From Hippophae tibetana (Eukaryota > Streptophyta > Magnoliopsida > Rosales > Elaeagnaceae), in NCBI GenBank assembly GCA_037013495.1, contig CM072809.1, forward strand, positions 1,054,001 to 1,118,000: a stretch of 64,000 nucleotides of DNA. The letters are read 5' to 3'. Numbering within the stretch: the stretch's first letter is position 1; every line of letters begins with the position of its first letter. The position numbers were made by a program, and so were the translations under genes. Shown in pieces: positions 37,649-49,355 of the stretch. Under the pieces are notes generated by a model. It was given only the letters and a program-made list of their open reading frames with translations, was not told the origin of the DNA and did not search any database.

Positions 37649-37742
37649 GAAGTTTTTTATTTTTAATATTTATTCAAAATATATTTAATTTTTTGGAAGT
37701 TTTTTATTTTTAATATTTATTCAAAATATATTTAATTTAAAA
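37649..37742. repeat. 47-bp tandem duplication
   Basis: GAAGTTTTTTATTTTTAATA and the 27 bases after it are repeated head to tail with period 47, nearly perfectly. It lies at the edge of repeat A copy 2. Confidence 0.85.
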
Positions 37743-38070
37743 AATTAAATATTAATATAATTTTTACTTTATTATATTATTTAAAATATTAAAATTAATT
37801 TTTATTTTTTTGACTATTCAAAGCATGTTTTAAAATAAAATAAAAAAATATTAAATAAAAATAAATAAAATTTAATTTAATTTAATTTAATTATTCATAA
37901 TATTTTATGTTTTATTTATTACTAAAATAATATTTTTTTTATATAATTATATGTATATATAAAATCATATTAATCTATGTTCATTTTAATTTAATTACAA
38001 TTCATTATATAATTTGTTAAGATTTTTGAAAAAAAATCATTAAATTTTTACATATAATTAAAATAAGCAT
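37690..38070 (+). repeat. Dispersed AT-rich repeat A, copy 2
   Basis: Diverged direct-orientation relative of 10590-10960 with the same ordered landmarks. Unclassified and non-coding. Confidence 0.6.
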
Positions 38071-40615
38071 CCTTAATCACAATATAATTCATTAACAACT
38101 TATTCCATCAACAATAACAATAAATTGTAATTAAAATAATTCATATATTTTATTATTGAAATAATAAAATTAATTATAACAACATCTTTTATCTTTAAAT
38201 TTATTCAGATGATTTTTGCGGTCGTTTGCGTCTTCACAATAATGTCTATGAATAAATAACTGCACCCAACTAAGTTAGAAATGTAGCTATGAATCAACAA
38301 ATACATAATCCTACAAATATATCTTCTAAAATCAATATTTTCTACAATCTTATGATTCAATGTCATATAGTTTATTTAAACTTATAAAAAGTAAAAAGTT
38401 TGAATCCTAATTATAAATAGATAAATAGCGTCCTTTTATTAAAACAAATTCCTTTTAGATATTATTAAAATCTTGTTTAAATATTAAAGGATATATAGTA
38501 TCTTTTTAGGTATTGCTTTCAATTTCCATTTATGATTCTTTACTTTGTCCTTTCTAGTCACGTACATTCATTTGCAGGCTGCTTATTCAACTCATAAACT
38601 AGTTTCAAAGTAATCTAATGTACTTATTAGTTAATAAATAAATAAATAAATAATAGTAGGGGCATATTACAATAGGAGTTTATAACAAAAGGTTAGATAC
38701 GGAAAAATAAAAATCATCTATTATATGAAGAATTTTCGTATTTTATTTTCAAGAATAATTGTTCTTTTCCTATTGGGTTGTTCATATATATGCTGTTTGG
38801 GTCAATTTCACGAGCATTGTTTGTGTGACATGCCAATGCCATTATTATATTTTACCGAATCACAGGCTGTCTTTTAGACCCTTTAATTTATGATTGCTAT
38901 GTAAGCATGTAGATGAAGAAGAAGAAAAAATTCCCATCCTAAACTATTACTGACATTTCAAGCACCCAACCGAAAGCTTTATCTGTCTCTGGGTGGGTCA
39001 TCTTTCATTTTCAAAGAGACATTCACCCATGTGGGAGCAATTTCCTCCAACAGTGACTGAAGCAAAAAGACTTAATAATCAGAACCATTATATATAAATA
39101 TAAAAAGAAAACAGGATGTTCGATCGCTGATTAATAAATTATCTTCTCATGCCTCAAGCATATGCCTACTTAGATTTCATATATGTTTCTAGCTACTCCC
39201 ATGAAACATGCACACTAAAAAGTATAAGAGCGTATAGTTCAAATTAATTAATGTTCCAACATTAATAATTCATAGACCAGTACCACAATAAAAAAAAAAG
39301 GGTTTTTACCTTCTTAATGATTACAGGAGAATTGCCAATTGGATTAACAGAGTTCACGATACCTTTTTCCTCAGGATAGTATTTTCTAATTGTTTTCTCA
39401 TTTTCAGCAGGTCTAATATAAAAAAAGAATGAAAATCCTATCGGGTGAATCCTACCTACCTGCCAAGTTCGGCAAATTAAGGATTTACGAATATATGGTC
39501 TGGTTCTGCCATTAAAATATATCTGCATTAATTAGACATTAGTAAGTACAGGCTTTCAGATTTTACTTTGGAAGAAAGTGGAGAACTTTCAAGAAATCCG
39601 AGTTTGACTAAACATACTCTTCCCGGTGGTATGAATGGGATATGATTTGGGGTTTTTTTTTCCCTTTAATAGTATACGATTAAATTTACATGACTACACA
39701 CAATGACGTGAAAAAGCGTTCAGGGCCCATGTGAATGTTATATATTGTGAGGCTTCATCTAGTCACCTCCATTAACATCACCATCCTTGGTGGGATAGCT
39801 TTACATCTCATCTTATTTTTCACATACAAGCTGTACCATCTTCTTCATTCTATTCTTAGTGGACTAGAGATTTTCCAATTTTCCAATATCAATTCTAACT
39901 GTTTATTCAACTCTGGAGGCGCTTTTTTGTTTTGTTTTGTTTCCACCATTTCAAACTTTGTGGGGAAAGAAAAAGAGAGAAGACCGACCCCCCCCACCCC
40001 ACCCCCAAAAAAAAAAAAAGGAAAGGAAGAGTGAAAAAAATGGAAAACTCCAAAATCATATACCATAAGTAATAGTGCAAGACCAACCACAGCAAAGAAC
40101 TTGATTGTAACTCTATTAACAAATTATATAATTATTGGGATGGAAGTGTGAAGAATGACTCAAAAAGCTTTAATGCACCCTAAACCGTCAGCTGATCATC
40201 ATGCAAGACATTGTACATGAATAAGTGAATTGTATACTTTTTATGTAAGGGAGCCATAGAGTACCAGTACCACTTGTAAGGCATTCATACTATGTGGCCT
40301 ATAAATAGTATGACTTGCCATCATTTATAGCTAGCTTGTGATTATCTGTTATTGGCTTGAGAGTGAGAAGATACTTCAAGAAACTGATGAATTCTATAGC
40401 TGCAGGTGAAGGCATGTTGAACTCTTCTTGTTGAAACAGTTTGAAGTGTGTATTTGTTGATTCAGTATTAGTGGATTGGAAGGGTTGATCCCTCGCGTGG
40501 ATTAGGTTCACGTTATGGGAATTTAACCACGTAAATTTGCTGTGTGATCTGAATATTTTCTATTTTGCTTGTCATTTTATTTTGCGCGCTCTATGTTCAT
40601 TTACTAATAGGATGG

Positions 40616-40859
40616 TGTTGAATTCAACAAATACTGCAACTCATTCAACAAATATTGTACCAACGTCAAACGTCTCTCAATATATACGGCGCCTACCAAA
40701 CACCTGTAAATTATGTAATTCAATAATGATGGTTGTTGAAATAGTAATTAATATTTACCTATATAAACAATATATATACCTGATACAAAATTAAGAAAAT
40801 ATATTTAAGGAAACGTTTATTTCTTCTTCTGATTATTTCTTCAAATATTGATTTCTTCA
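40616..40859 (+). mobile_element. Copia-type LTR (244 bp), plus orientation
   Basis: It runs TGTTGAATTC...TTTCTTCA and has a clear, diverged partner in inverted orientation at 41088-41331, also 244 bp. Just after it (40860-40872) comes TTGTATCAGAGCC, a match to the initiator-Met tRNA primer site. It is a fossil LTR end. Confidence 0.8.
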
Positions 40860-41087
40860 TTGTATCAGAGCCAGGTGACTTAGTCGGTACCCGACCGGTT
40901 GTAGGAGATGGACCCTACGCCGGTGTGAGGGGAAGGTGCTCCATATCTTCGGTCGGAAATCGATGTGAGGGGGAGTGTTGAAGTCCCACATCGACTGAGC
41001 GCTAGGTTTCCGGTGCACTTATAAATCTATGGTAAACCTTCCTCTTTGAGAGCTCTTTTGGAGGGAGTTAGGCCATGGATTTCTTCA
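40860..41087 (+). mobile_element. TRIM-like LTR-element fragment between inverted Copia LTRs
   Basis: The piece begins with the primer-site-like TTGTATCAGAGCC and passes a GC-rich leader. It reaches a purine tract (GAGGGGGAG, about 40969-40977), then an LTR-like start TGTTGAAGTCCCACATCG at about 40978, common to several short plant LTR elements, and ends GATTTCTTCA at 41087. No coding capacity. The start of the same LTR-like sequence reappears inverted at about 41945-42003. The TRIM assignment is an inference from size and layout. Confidence 0.5.
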
Positions 41088-41331
41088 TGAAGAAATCAAT
41101 ATTTGAAGAAATAATCAGAAGAAGAAATAAACGTTTCCTTCAATATATTTTCTTAATTTTGTATCGGTTATGTACATTGTTTATATAGACAAATATTAAT
41201 TACTATTTCAACAATCATCATTATTGAATTACATGATTTACAGCAGTTTGATAGGCGTCATGTATATTGAGAGACGTTTGACGTCGGTGCAGTATTTGTT
41301 GAATGAGTTGTAGTATTTGTTGAATTCAACA
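41088..41331 (-). mobile_element. Copia LTR (244 bp), minus orientation, 3' LTR of the RNase H fragment
   Basis: On the minus strand it follows the Copia pol end directly, after a purine-rich stretch, and starts TGTTGAATTC at 41331. It is the inverted partner of 40616-40859. Together they form a large inverted repeat with a 228-bp centre. Confidence 0.8.
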
Positions 41332-41935
41332 CTCACACTCAAGTTGTTGCATAAATGTCTTTCATGCCCAACTTGACTGAAACTTCTGTGAATACTCGAT
41401 ATGAGATTATTTTAGTAAGGATGTCAGCCAATTGATCTTCTGACTTAATTTTTGGTAATTCCAATGAATTTTCTTCTAACTTTTCCTTAATAAAGAACCG
41501 GTCAACTTCAACATGTTTTGTACGATCGTGTTGAACTGTATTACGAGCAATATCACATGCTGCTTTATTTTCATAAAATAACTTAATTGATTTTTTAAAA
41601 GGATATCCCAAATCTTTCAAGAGAGATTGTAACCATAAGGCCTCACAAAACCCAAGTGTCATGCCTCTGTATTCAGCCTCTGCGTTTGAACGTGCAACAA
41701 CGTGTTGTTTCTTACTTCTCCATGTTACAAGGTTTCCCCTTACAAAAGTGAAGTAACCTGATGTAGATCGCCTATCATTTATTGATTCATCACAATCAAC
41801 ATCAGTATATACTTCTATTCTTTAAAACTCTGAGTTTTTAGTGAACAATACTCATTTTCCAAGAACAGATTTTAAATAACTCAAAATACGAATAACTTTT
41901 TCATGACTTAACTCGTTCCAAAAGAACTATCAAAG
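41332..41935 (-). mobile_element. Ty1/Copia pol fossil: end of reverse transcriptase and RNase H
   Basis: On the minus strand, about 41935-41339 encodes the Copia RNase H region. Signatures include YTDVDCDES, RRSTSGYFTF, RSNAEAEYRGM, EALWLQSLL, LFYENKAACDIA, RTKHVEVDRFFIKEKL and DQLADILTK. It looks like an old, broken 3' part of an element, ending in the LTR at 41088-41331. Gag, protease, integrase and most of reverse transcriptase are missing. Confidence 0.9.
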
Positions 41936-41944
41936 AGAAAGATT

Positions 41945-42003
41945 TATTATAGATTTATAAGTGCACCGGAAACCTAGCGCTCACTCGACGTGGGACTTCA
42001 ACA
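41945..42003 (-). mobile_element. LTR-like fragment, inverted copy of 40978-41035
   Basis: On the minus strand it reads TGTTGAAGTCCCACGTCGAG and then matches the CGCTAGGTTTCCGGTGCACT block at about 41000-41020. The shared GC-rich block is very similar, so the Copia fragment appears nested between two inverted pieces of this second LTR family. Confidence 0.7.
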
Positions 42004-45000
42004 TATGGATAGATGGATGGAAGAGAGTATCCATGGATAAAATTTGAACATATTCTATTTATATTATTATTTATTTTAATCTAACAAAAAAGAAAATTCT
42101 ATTTGTTTTAAGACTCGGACAATTGAATTATCCAATAATTTCTAAATCTTCTAAATCAATCAAAACAATAACATTATTATGAGTATTAAACTTTAAACTG
42201 ATGACTGTTAGTACGAGATATGAGTACTAGACTACTTTAAACTGTTGAGGGGCATTATAAAAGTTGCCACAATATATGGTAAATAAAATTATATAAACAA
42301 TTAAATCATATATAAGTTAAAAAATTAATAAATATTTTATTAGGATATAAAAATGAATTTTTTAAAGAATTTAAACTGTTAACGTAAAAAATTTCAAATA
42401 GTACAAAAGGAGTCGTATTTTTTTTTAATGAATGTATATAATAATGTAATATATTTCATTTATTAGTCGAAACTCCATTTATCAGTCTAAAATTGCAAGT
42501 TTAAATGATATATTAAAAAACGATCGAGAATATACTAATATAATAATAAAATTAAAAGTTTATATATATCTCAAATTTTAGATCTAATATTAAATTTTAA
42601 GATACATTTTTATTGGACAAAAAAGTAATAGAGATTTTATAATTTTTATCAAATAAATACATTATTTTCGTAATTAATAAGATATATATATATATATATA
42701 TTAAACCCTCTAATTTTTCAAAATAAAAACTTTATTTATTCTTGTATTTTACAGATTAAGCAATATTAATACTCTTATTATAAAATTTTAACTACTATTA
42801 GCTCTATAATTATTAAAATAAATATATTTAGTTCATCAAAAGTATTAAAATTGAACATTTATAATCTTATAATTTTTACACTTATAAATAAAAAATTATA
42901 AGTAATGAATTCAAAAATTATTCAATTAAAATATTTATTTGTGTAAAATAACAAGATCATTATGACATTTATATAAAAATATAAAATCTATTGTACTCGG
43001 TGTAATAATTATAGAATTGAATTATTTAAATTAAATAGTTATTTATTTTAGTAAAATTAAAGCTTTATAAATATATTCAATAAAATTATGTATATTAATT
43101 ATAAATATGATATATTTATAATATATATTATTAATATAATATAATAAGTTTTTTTTATTGTCTATTTAGTAAGTTGAGATTGCTGCTGGCGTTGTAAATT
43201 TTGGATTCAAGCAGCAAATGGGGACAGGACATCCCTCTAGTCATATGCGAGAACCAATTAAGTAAATTCATTGATAAATAGAAATCCATAACAAAAGTCT
43301 TTCAATAGTGAAAAACTGACATATTATGGAAACAGTTGTTAGCAAAAAAAAAAAATTTAATTTAGGAAGGAAAAGAAAAAACACTGCAGAAAAACTGTAC
43401 CTATTTATGGGGGAAAAAAATGTACCTTTGTAATGTCAATTTCCCTTAGAACGTAGAAACCAATCATGTGATAAATGAAAGAAGAGGACTTGGTTCTGAG
43501 ATTTGTTGACCTTTGCTACATGAAAATAGTTGCCCTAATCACTTAAATGCATTGCCTTCAAGAATGAAATAGGGTTAAAGTGTTTTATCTACTACACACG
43601 TTGTAACTTTAAGATAATTTGCTTAATTTATATAATATTTGACCTTTTTTAACTTTTTGTTAAAGTAAGAAAAATACTTTCGTCATATTTTACTTTTTAA
43701 AAAAATATTTTTTTATAATAATTTAGTTATATTATTATAAAAATAATAGTTTATTATTTTATTTTTATTTTTGATTCAACTGCATGAATCAATTACAAAT
43801 AAAGTTTTATTTTTATCTTATCTTTTTTCACCCAATATATTTATTTTTTATGAATTTTTTTTATTTTTATAAGATGTTAAAAGTGAAATTACATGTAAAT
43901 AATAAAAAAAATTGGAGGGATTTTTTTCAATCAAAATCAATCCTAATCCAACCTAAGTGGATTTGGAAGGGATATTTAAAGTATATGCTTATACCACTTT
44001 GAGCTAGACAGATTTGCTTCTTACAAAGCTCGAACCCACTATCATTCGAAAATATAAATACAAAAATAAATATTAATTATAAAACAAAAACCAAAAAAAT
44101 TAAAATGAAGAACACAATTTATTTGCTAAGTTTGTTTCTTTCGTATTTAGGAAGACAAAATCAACAAAAAAAAAATGTTCTCTTCATTAAAATTAAATAC
44201 TAATTCCAATTATAAGAAAATATAAAACTTAAAAACATGAGTGCTACTAACCCAACAAGTTTTTTTTCCCGTAAGTCACCCCTTTATTATGCGCTGTGGA
44301 CTCAGGAAGAGGCATTGGTAAATGGAAAGAGAATAGAAGTTTTTTTTTCAAGTGATAAAAAGAAAAATTTGGAGATGATAACGTTCCGTTCACATATAAT
44401 TTTATTTTTAGTTTCATCGAAAATATATATATATATATATATATATATTGTTTTTCTTACATCTTTCTTAAAAGAAATATCTTTCATAAAAAATAATATA
44501 TATATATACTTTTCTTATATAAGTTAAAATAAAAATTCAAAAATATTATAGCACGTACTTAATTAGAGAAAATAACATACGGAAACACATAAACGACAAT
44601 ACGAAATAGCGTACCATTTTGAACACTTTATAAGATAACAATATCAGAATCGATTACAAATGGAAATGGGAATGTAAAGCCATCCCGATTCAAATTTGCA
44701 AAAGTAAAATATTATTACTTTTTCTCATCTCATAAAACATTAGTACTTTAGAGGAGAGCTGCACATGGTACTATATCAAATAATACTAATAATTTCACAG
44801 TAAATTTATTGTTGTTATAATAAAATACATAAAATAATAATTTATTTAATTTTATTTCAAACATTATTTACACATTATCCCTGTTATTAAATAAAGCTAC
44901 TATGAATAAAAAAATCTTGTGTTAATAACTATTTACATGGTAGCTAGAACTATTAAATCAATTATTATGTCTATCTTATATCTCCTTTAAAATCTGATAA

Positions 45001-45143
45001 ATACATAAAAATAATATTAATCATTTTCTTAAAATATTTGTAAAAAAATTTATTTTCAAATAACTTTTAATATAACATAAGAGATAAGAGTTAAGAGTTA
45101 GAAGCATGTGAACATAATAAGAAATTATTCATTGTTGATAAAA
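42004..45143. other. AT-rich intergenic
   Basis: No supported gene. TA microsatellites lie near 42681-42702 and 44422-44449. Nothing else stands out. Confidence 0.5.
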
Positions 45144-45557
45144 TATATGATTACATGCTACTTCAAATTGATAAAATCTAAAATTAATGCATTTTTTTCT
45201 TTTAAAAAAACAAATACCAAATAAAAAATAGAAAGAAAATAATCTCAATGATAAAGAATATACTTCAAAAATAATATATAACACCTCATGTCCTAATAAT
45301 TTTAATAGTGTAAAAGTTTTACTTTCATTATACACAAAACCAATTCTTAATATATGATTACATGCTACTTCAAATTGATAAAATCTAAAATTAATGCAAT
45401 TTTTTTTTTTAGAAAAATAAATACCAAATAGAAAATTGAAAGAAAATAATCTTATTGATAAAGAATATACTTCAAAAATAATATATAACACCTCATGTCC
45501 TAATAATTCTGATGGTGTAAAAATTTTGCTTTCATTATACATAAAACCAATTCTTGT
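45144..45557. repeat. Two-copy 207-bp tandem duplication
   Basis: 45144-45350 and 45351-45557 are head-to-tail copies, each starting TATATGATTACATGCTACTT and ending ACCAATTCTT, about 90% identical by eye. The long minus-strand reading frame across it (45129-45602) is just the translation of the repeat. Confidence 0.93.
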
Positions 45558-47144
45558 TAAAGAGTAATAAATATATTTAAAAAATGATTGTATTTTTTTC
45601 AATAACTTAAAATTATAAAATAATTAGTGACCAATAACTTCTAAAAATATTAGTAAGAGATTGATGGATTAAAATAGTATCACTTTTAAATATAATCTCA
45701 TCATATCCCATTTATAATTGTCCCTATAAAGCAAGCTCATGAATATTATAGATAATCACATTTTTTTCATTATTTTTATAATTTTACTTATTTTATTTAG
45801 ACCATTTGATACAAATAAAATATCTCATTATATATGATTTTATTATCATTAACTCGACAAAAAAATAAGTGAAACAAAATAATCTCATAAAATTCATAAA
45901 TTACACCATAAACCAATGTATCAATCTTACGCATCTAATTGTAACATATTGCTTTAATATAATTAAAAAAGTTCAGATTAGAAATGTAAACTAGCAATAG
46001 CGACCATGAAAGTAACAAGACTTGCAATTGGTAACTGGCATACAGCTTAAATGGAGACCCCATTGAGACGTGAAGCCTCGTTCGAAAATAAAGGGTTCAC
46101 TTATCGCCTTAAATCAAACACAAAGTAATATCATGATCGGTATTATGATCCCAATCAATACACACATGGATTCCTAATTCAGAGGATCGAGCTATTTCTA
46201 TTTCCCATAATAGATATTTAAACCAATGCGCGCCAGAAAACTTGGAACCAGCGAAGATGTGAAGAAAGAAATGAACGTTTTATACTTGGTTAATAAGTTG
46301 TGGAACTTCCAATTTTGCATTCGCATCATAACAGACATTCGAATCCAGAAGAAAAAAAGAGGCATTTTTATCTGGCAATTATTGTACACTCGAAGAACCC
46401 AAAACAGAACGCAAACGTGCAGAAATTACTCATTCCTTCTATATTTGTATTACTTCACACCAATAAAATTAAAAAATAGTGCAAATTTTTTTCTTGAAAA
46501 AACAAATATGAAAGAAAAAGAATTAATAGGAAGTGTATACTATACAAGTAATGAATAGTATCTCAACAAAGGAGTTAACAAAAAGAATTAAGAAACAAAA
46601 AGAAGAAAACGAATTGATCGAATATCTGAAAATCAAATTAATACAAGCAAAAAATTTCAAGATTATACTATAAATAATTTGGAAATCACAAGTATAATAA
46701 GAAAGACAAAGAACTAAAAAACCCCACAAACCATAAGTCCCTGAAATTTATGGTCTCCAAATTGATCCCCTATTCATACACATGTTTCTGCAACCTACTC
46801 TTTATCTCTGCCAATTTTTATTTTTCACAACTCAAAATATGCATAACAATTGCAAATTAAATATGGAGAGACTCCCTCCTCTTACCTCTCCCTCTTTAGC
46901 TTTCACATCTTCTCAGTACAACAATAAATTACACTTGCAAGAGACCCATTTCTCGTTACCCATAATGATTGGCTTCTTGACCCATCTCAATCTCAAATTT
47001 TATTCTTCTCCAAGAGCGACGAGAATTGCTCAAGGAGAATGGTTGACATGAAGCACAGGAAGAAGGGAAAAAAAAGAGAGAAGCTTCTTTTGACCGTGAA
47101 ACCCGTTGACATTGTCGAGTAGAGGAGGGATATTCTCAAAAGAA
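45558..47144. other. Intergenic and LRX 3' flank
   Basis: No supported gene. The last ~150 bases should be the LRX 3' UTR. No polyadenylation site was assigned. Confidence 0.5.
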
Positions 47145-49355
47145 TCAATAGAAAGGTGGTGGGGGAGGTGAAGCATATGGAACACCAAAGATTGGTGGTA
47201 ATGGCCCGTCATATACCGGAGTAGGTGGTGGGTTCTCACATGGAAGTTGTGGAGGTGGCGGAGAAGGGTAATGAATTGGTGGTGGAGAAGTGTAGTGAAT
47301 TGGTGGATAGTGTACTGGAGATGGTGGGGGACTATGATGAGCAGAAGGTGGTGATGAAGGAGATGGAGGTGGCAAATAATGAACAGGAGGTGGCGGTGAT
47401 GGTGATGAAGAAAGTGGAGGTGAGTACTCTATGCATCGTGGTGGTGAGGGAGGTGGGGGTGGCGGTTCTATACATGGAGATGGAGATGGTGGTGGTGGTT
47501 GATGAACTGTAGGTGGGGGCGATAAATATGGATAGACTGGTGGTGGTGGGGGTGAATGTCGTTGAAGTGGTGGGGTATTCAAAGGAAGCGGTGGAGGGGG
47601 TGAATTTGGCGACGGTGGTGGTGGGTTCCGGACACAGTATGGAATTGGAGGTGGAGGTGATGGCAATGGAGGAGACGGGGATGGTGGTGGAGGCGGTGGG
47701 GATAGAACTGGTGGTGGAGGAGAGGGAGGTGGAGGTGGAGGTGGGGGTGATGGTGAGGGTGGAGGTGGAGGTGGGGGCGATGGTGGTGGTGGAGGTGGGG
47801 GTGAGGGTGGAGGTGGAGGTGGGGGTGATGGTGAGGGTGGGGGTGAGGGTGGAGGTGGAGGTGGGGGTGATGGTGAGGGTGGAGGTGGGGGTGGGGGTGG
47901 GGGTGATGGTGAGGGTGGAGGTGGGGGCGATGGTGGTGGTGGAGGTGGAGGCGATGGTGGTGGGGAGGAGAATACTGGAGCTGGGGGTGGGGGTGGGGGT
48001 GGGGGTGGCGGTGATGGTGGAGTGACTATTGGAGAAGGTGAAGGAGGAGGAACAATAACTGGGGAAGGTGGTGGTGAAATTGGAAGAGTGGGTGTAGGTA
48101 TAGTTGGAGAAGGAACAAAAGGCTTGCATTTAAAAGCAATACAACGTACAGGCCGAGACAATAATAGCTTACATTGTTTAGGTGTCCTCTGTAATGGTCT
48201 ATTTGGCAAGCAATTCCTCTTATCATCAAAAGTCGATAAGCTCAAGCAAACTGGTGCTTCTCCGGTGAAGAAATTGTACGAGTATGTGAAGTTCTGAAGA
48301 TTTGGCAATTGACAGATACTCGATGGAATTGTACCTGATAACATATTATGAGCCACATTGAGTTGTTCAAGACTCACCATTCCTCCAACTGTGTCTGGTA
48401 AAGGACCCATGAACTGATTAAAGCTAACATCAAACACTGTCAAGTTTTTCAACAACCCAATTTCAGGAGGCAAACAGGAACGAAACCCATTATTCATGAG
48501 AATGATTTCGTTGAGGTTTGACATATTTCCAAGGCTTGAAGGTACACAACCATGGAATTTATTGTTGGCTAAGACAATTACAGAAACAGGGGAATTGCCA
48601 AAATTGTCTGGGAGATCAAAATGGAACCTGTTGTGGTTGATGAATATTGCATCTAAAGGCTTGTCGAATAGCTCTCTGGGTACAGTCCCTTCAAACTCAT
48701 TGAATCTCATATCCAAAAATTTCAGTGTTGGTAGTATTAGAACAACTGTTGGAAACTTACCAGCAAATCTATTGTTACTGATATCTAACTCAAACAATAA
48801 TTTCAGGTTCTTGAACTTGTGGGGTAAGGTACCACAAAACCTGTTAGAGTTGATGTGGAACAATGCAAGATCTGTAAGAAGACCAAGTTCTTCGGGCAAA
48901 TACCCAGCAATGTCGCCATGGTTGAGATCAATCCCAGCTACTGTACGGATCTTGGGGTTGTCGAGAGCAAATGCACAGAAAACTCCAGTGTAGTTGCAGA
49001 CATTAGATCCAACCCAGTTCTGAGTAAGATTGAGAGGATCAGAAATAATGGCTTGTTTCCAAGCTTGTAAAGCTATATAAGCATTTCTAATCCTGTTGCT
49101 TTCGAAAACCAGAGATGGGTCTACTGTAATTTGTTCTCCTCTGTCACCAAACTCGTCTCTGTAGTAGAGAAGTTGACGTTGTTTGATGTACATGGCTTCT
49201 GAATCTGTAAGAACTCCATGGCTGGTAATGTGGAAGTTTTGGGGCTCCAAAGAAGAGGCAGAAACACAGATTATTGTACTAAGAAAGAAAGCAACAAGAA
49301 ATTGGGTACAAAGAAAAAGCTGAAAGCTCAAATGGGTCGTCGTCGTCTCCTTCAT
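47145..49355 (-). CDS. Leucine-rich repeat extensin (LRX) cell-wall protein
   Basis: An intact single-exon gene of 736 aa. LRX proteins sit in the cell wall, bind RALF peptides through the LRR part, and are anchored by their extensin tail (family knowledge). I start at 49355 because residues 1-34 then form a clean signal peptide with core FLCTQFLVAFFLSTIICVSA; an upstream in-frame ATG (49430) would bury it. An N-terminal cap (LQAWKQAIISDP, NWVGSNVCNYTGVFC) is followed by about ten LRRs (roughly 130-375; DISNNRFAGKFP, NHNRFHFDLP, DVSFNQFMGPLP). Next comes a Cys hinge (RNCLPNRPLQRTPKQC) and a Pro-rich extensin region from ~412 to the end, with many SPPPPP runs and a Tyr/His-rich tail (VHYPP, IHYTSPPP). 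Gene structure and size fit vegetative LRX3-5 types, but I cannot assign the exact paralog. Confidence 0.95.
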   Translation of the reverse strand: MKETTTTHLSFQLFLCTQFLVAFFLSTIICVSASSLEPQNFHITSHGVLTDSEAMYIKQRQLLYYRDEFGDRGEQITVDPSLVFESNRIRNAYIALQAWKQAIISDPLNLTQNWVGSNVCNYTGVFCAFALDNPKIRTVAGIDLNHGDIAGYLPEELGLLTDLALFHINSNRFCGTLPHKFKNLKLLFELDISNNRFAGKFPTVVLILPTLKFLDMRFNEFEGTVPRELFDKPLDAIFINHNRFHFDLPDNFGNSPVSVIVLANNKFHGCVPSSLGNMSNLNEIILMNNGFRSCLPPEIGLLKNLTVFDVSFNQFMGPLPDTVGGMVSLEQLNVAHNMLSGTIPSSICQLPNLQNFTYSYNFFTGEAPVCLSLSTFDDKRNCLPNRPLQRTPKQCKLLLSRPVRCIAFKCKPFVPSPTIPTPTLPISPPPSPVIVPPPSPSPIVTPPSPPPPPPPPPPAPVFSSPPPSPPPPPPPSPPPPPSPSPPPPPPPPPSPSPPPPPPPSPPPSPSPPPPPPPSPPPPPPPSPPPPPPPSPSPPPPPPPPSPPPPVLSPPPPPPSPSPPLPSPPPPIPYCVRNPPPPSPNSPPPPLPLNTPPLQRHSPPPPPVYPYLSPPPTVHQPPPPSPSPCIEPPPPPPSPPRCIEYSPPLSSSPSPPPPVHYLPPPSPSSPPSAHHSPPPSPVHYPPIHYTSPPPIHYPSPPPPQLPCENPPPTPVYDGPLPPIFGVPYASPPPPPFY
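47690..48010 (-). repeat. GC-rich minisatellite inside the LRX extensin domain
   Basis: Tandem GGTGGAGGTGGGGGTGATGG-type units (plus strand) encode the Ser-Pro(n) core of the extensin region. Units are 21-48 bp and frequently shared, so length changes by unequal crossing-over are expected. Strong strand bias (G on plus, C on minus) also creates long spurious frames on the other strand. Confidence 0.9.

Larger units (their letters stand above)
36961..40615. other. Intergenic with repeats
   Basis: No supported gene. It contains a 47-bp tandem duplication (37649-37742), copy 2 of repeat A (37690-38070) and a poly-C/poly-A run (39988-40019). A minus-strand frame at 39262-39528 shows no family I can name. 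Confidence 0.5.

Noticed and set aside
39262-39528. 88-residue minus-strand frame with a faint NAC-like phrase
   Set aside because: No conserved NAC motifs beyond chance, no flanking exons.
45129-45602. 157-residue frame with an internal protein repeat
   Set aside because: The protein repeat is just the 207-bp DNA tandem duplication; AT-rich codons and no homology.
47513-48025. Gly/Val/Glu-rich open frame on the plus strand
   Set aside because: Antisense shadow of the Pro-rich repeats; composition only, no domain.
47332-48129. Long Thr/Ser-rich open frame on the minus strand within LRX
   Set aside because: It is an off-frame reading of the extensin minisatellite; the LRX frame is complete and family-like.
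48496-48993. 165-residue plus-strand frame
   Set aside because: Antisense shadow of the LRX leucine-rich repeats.
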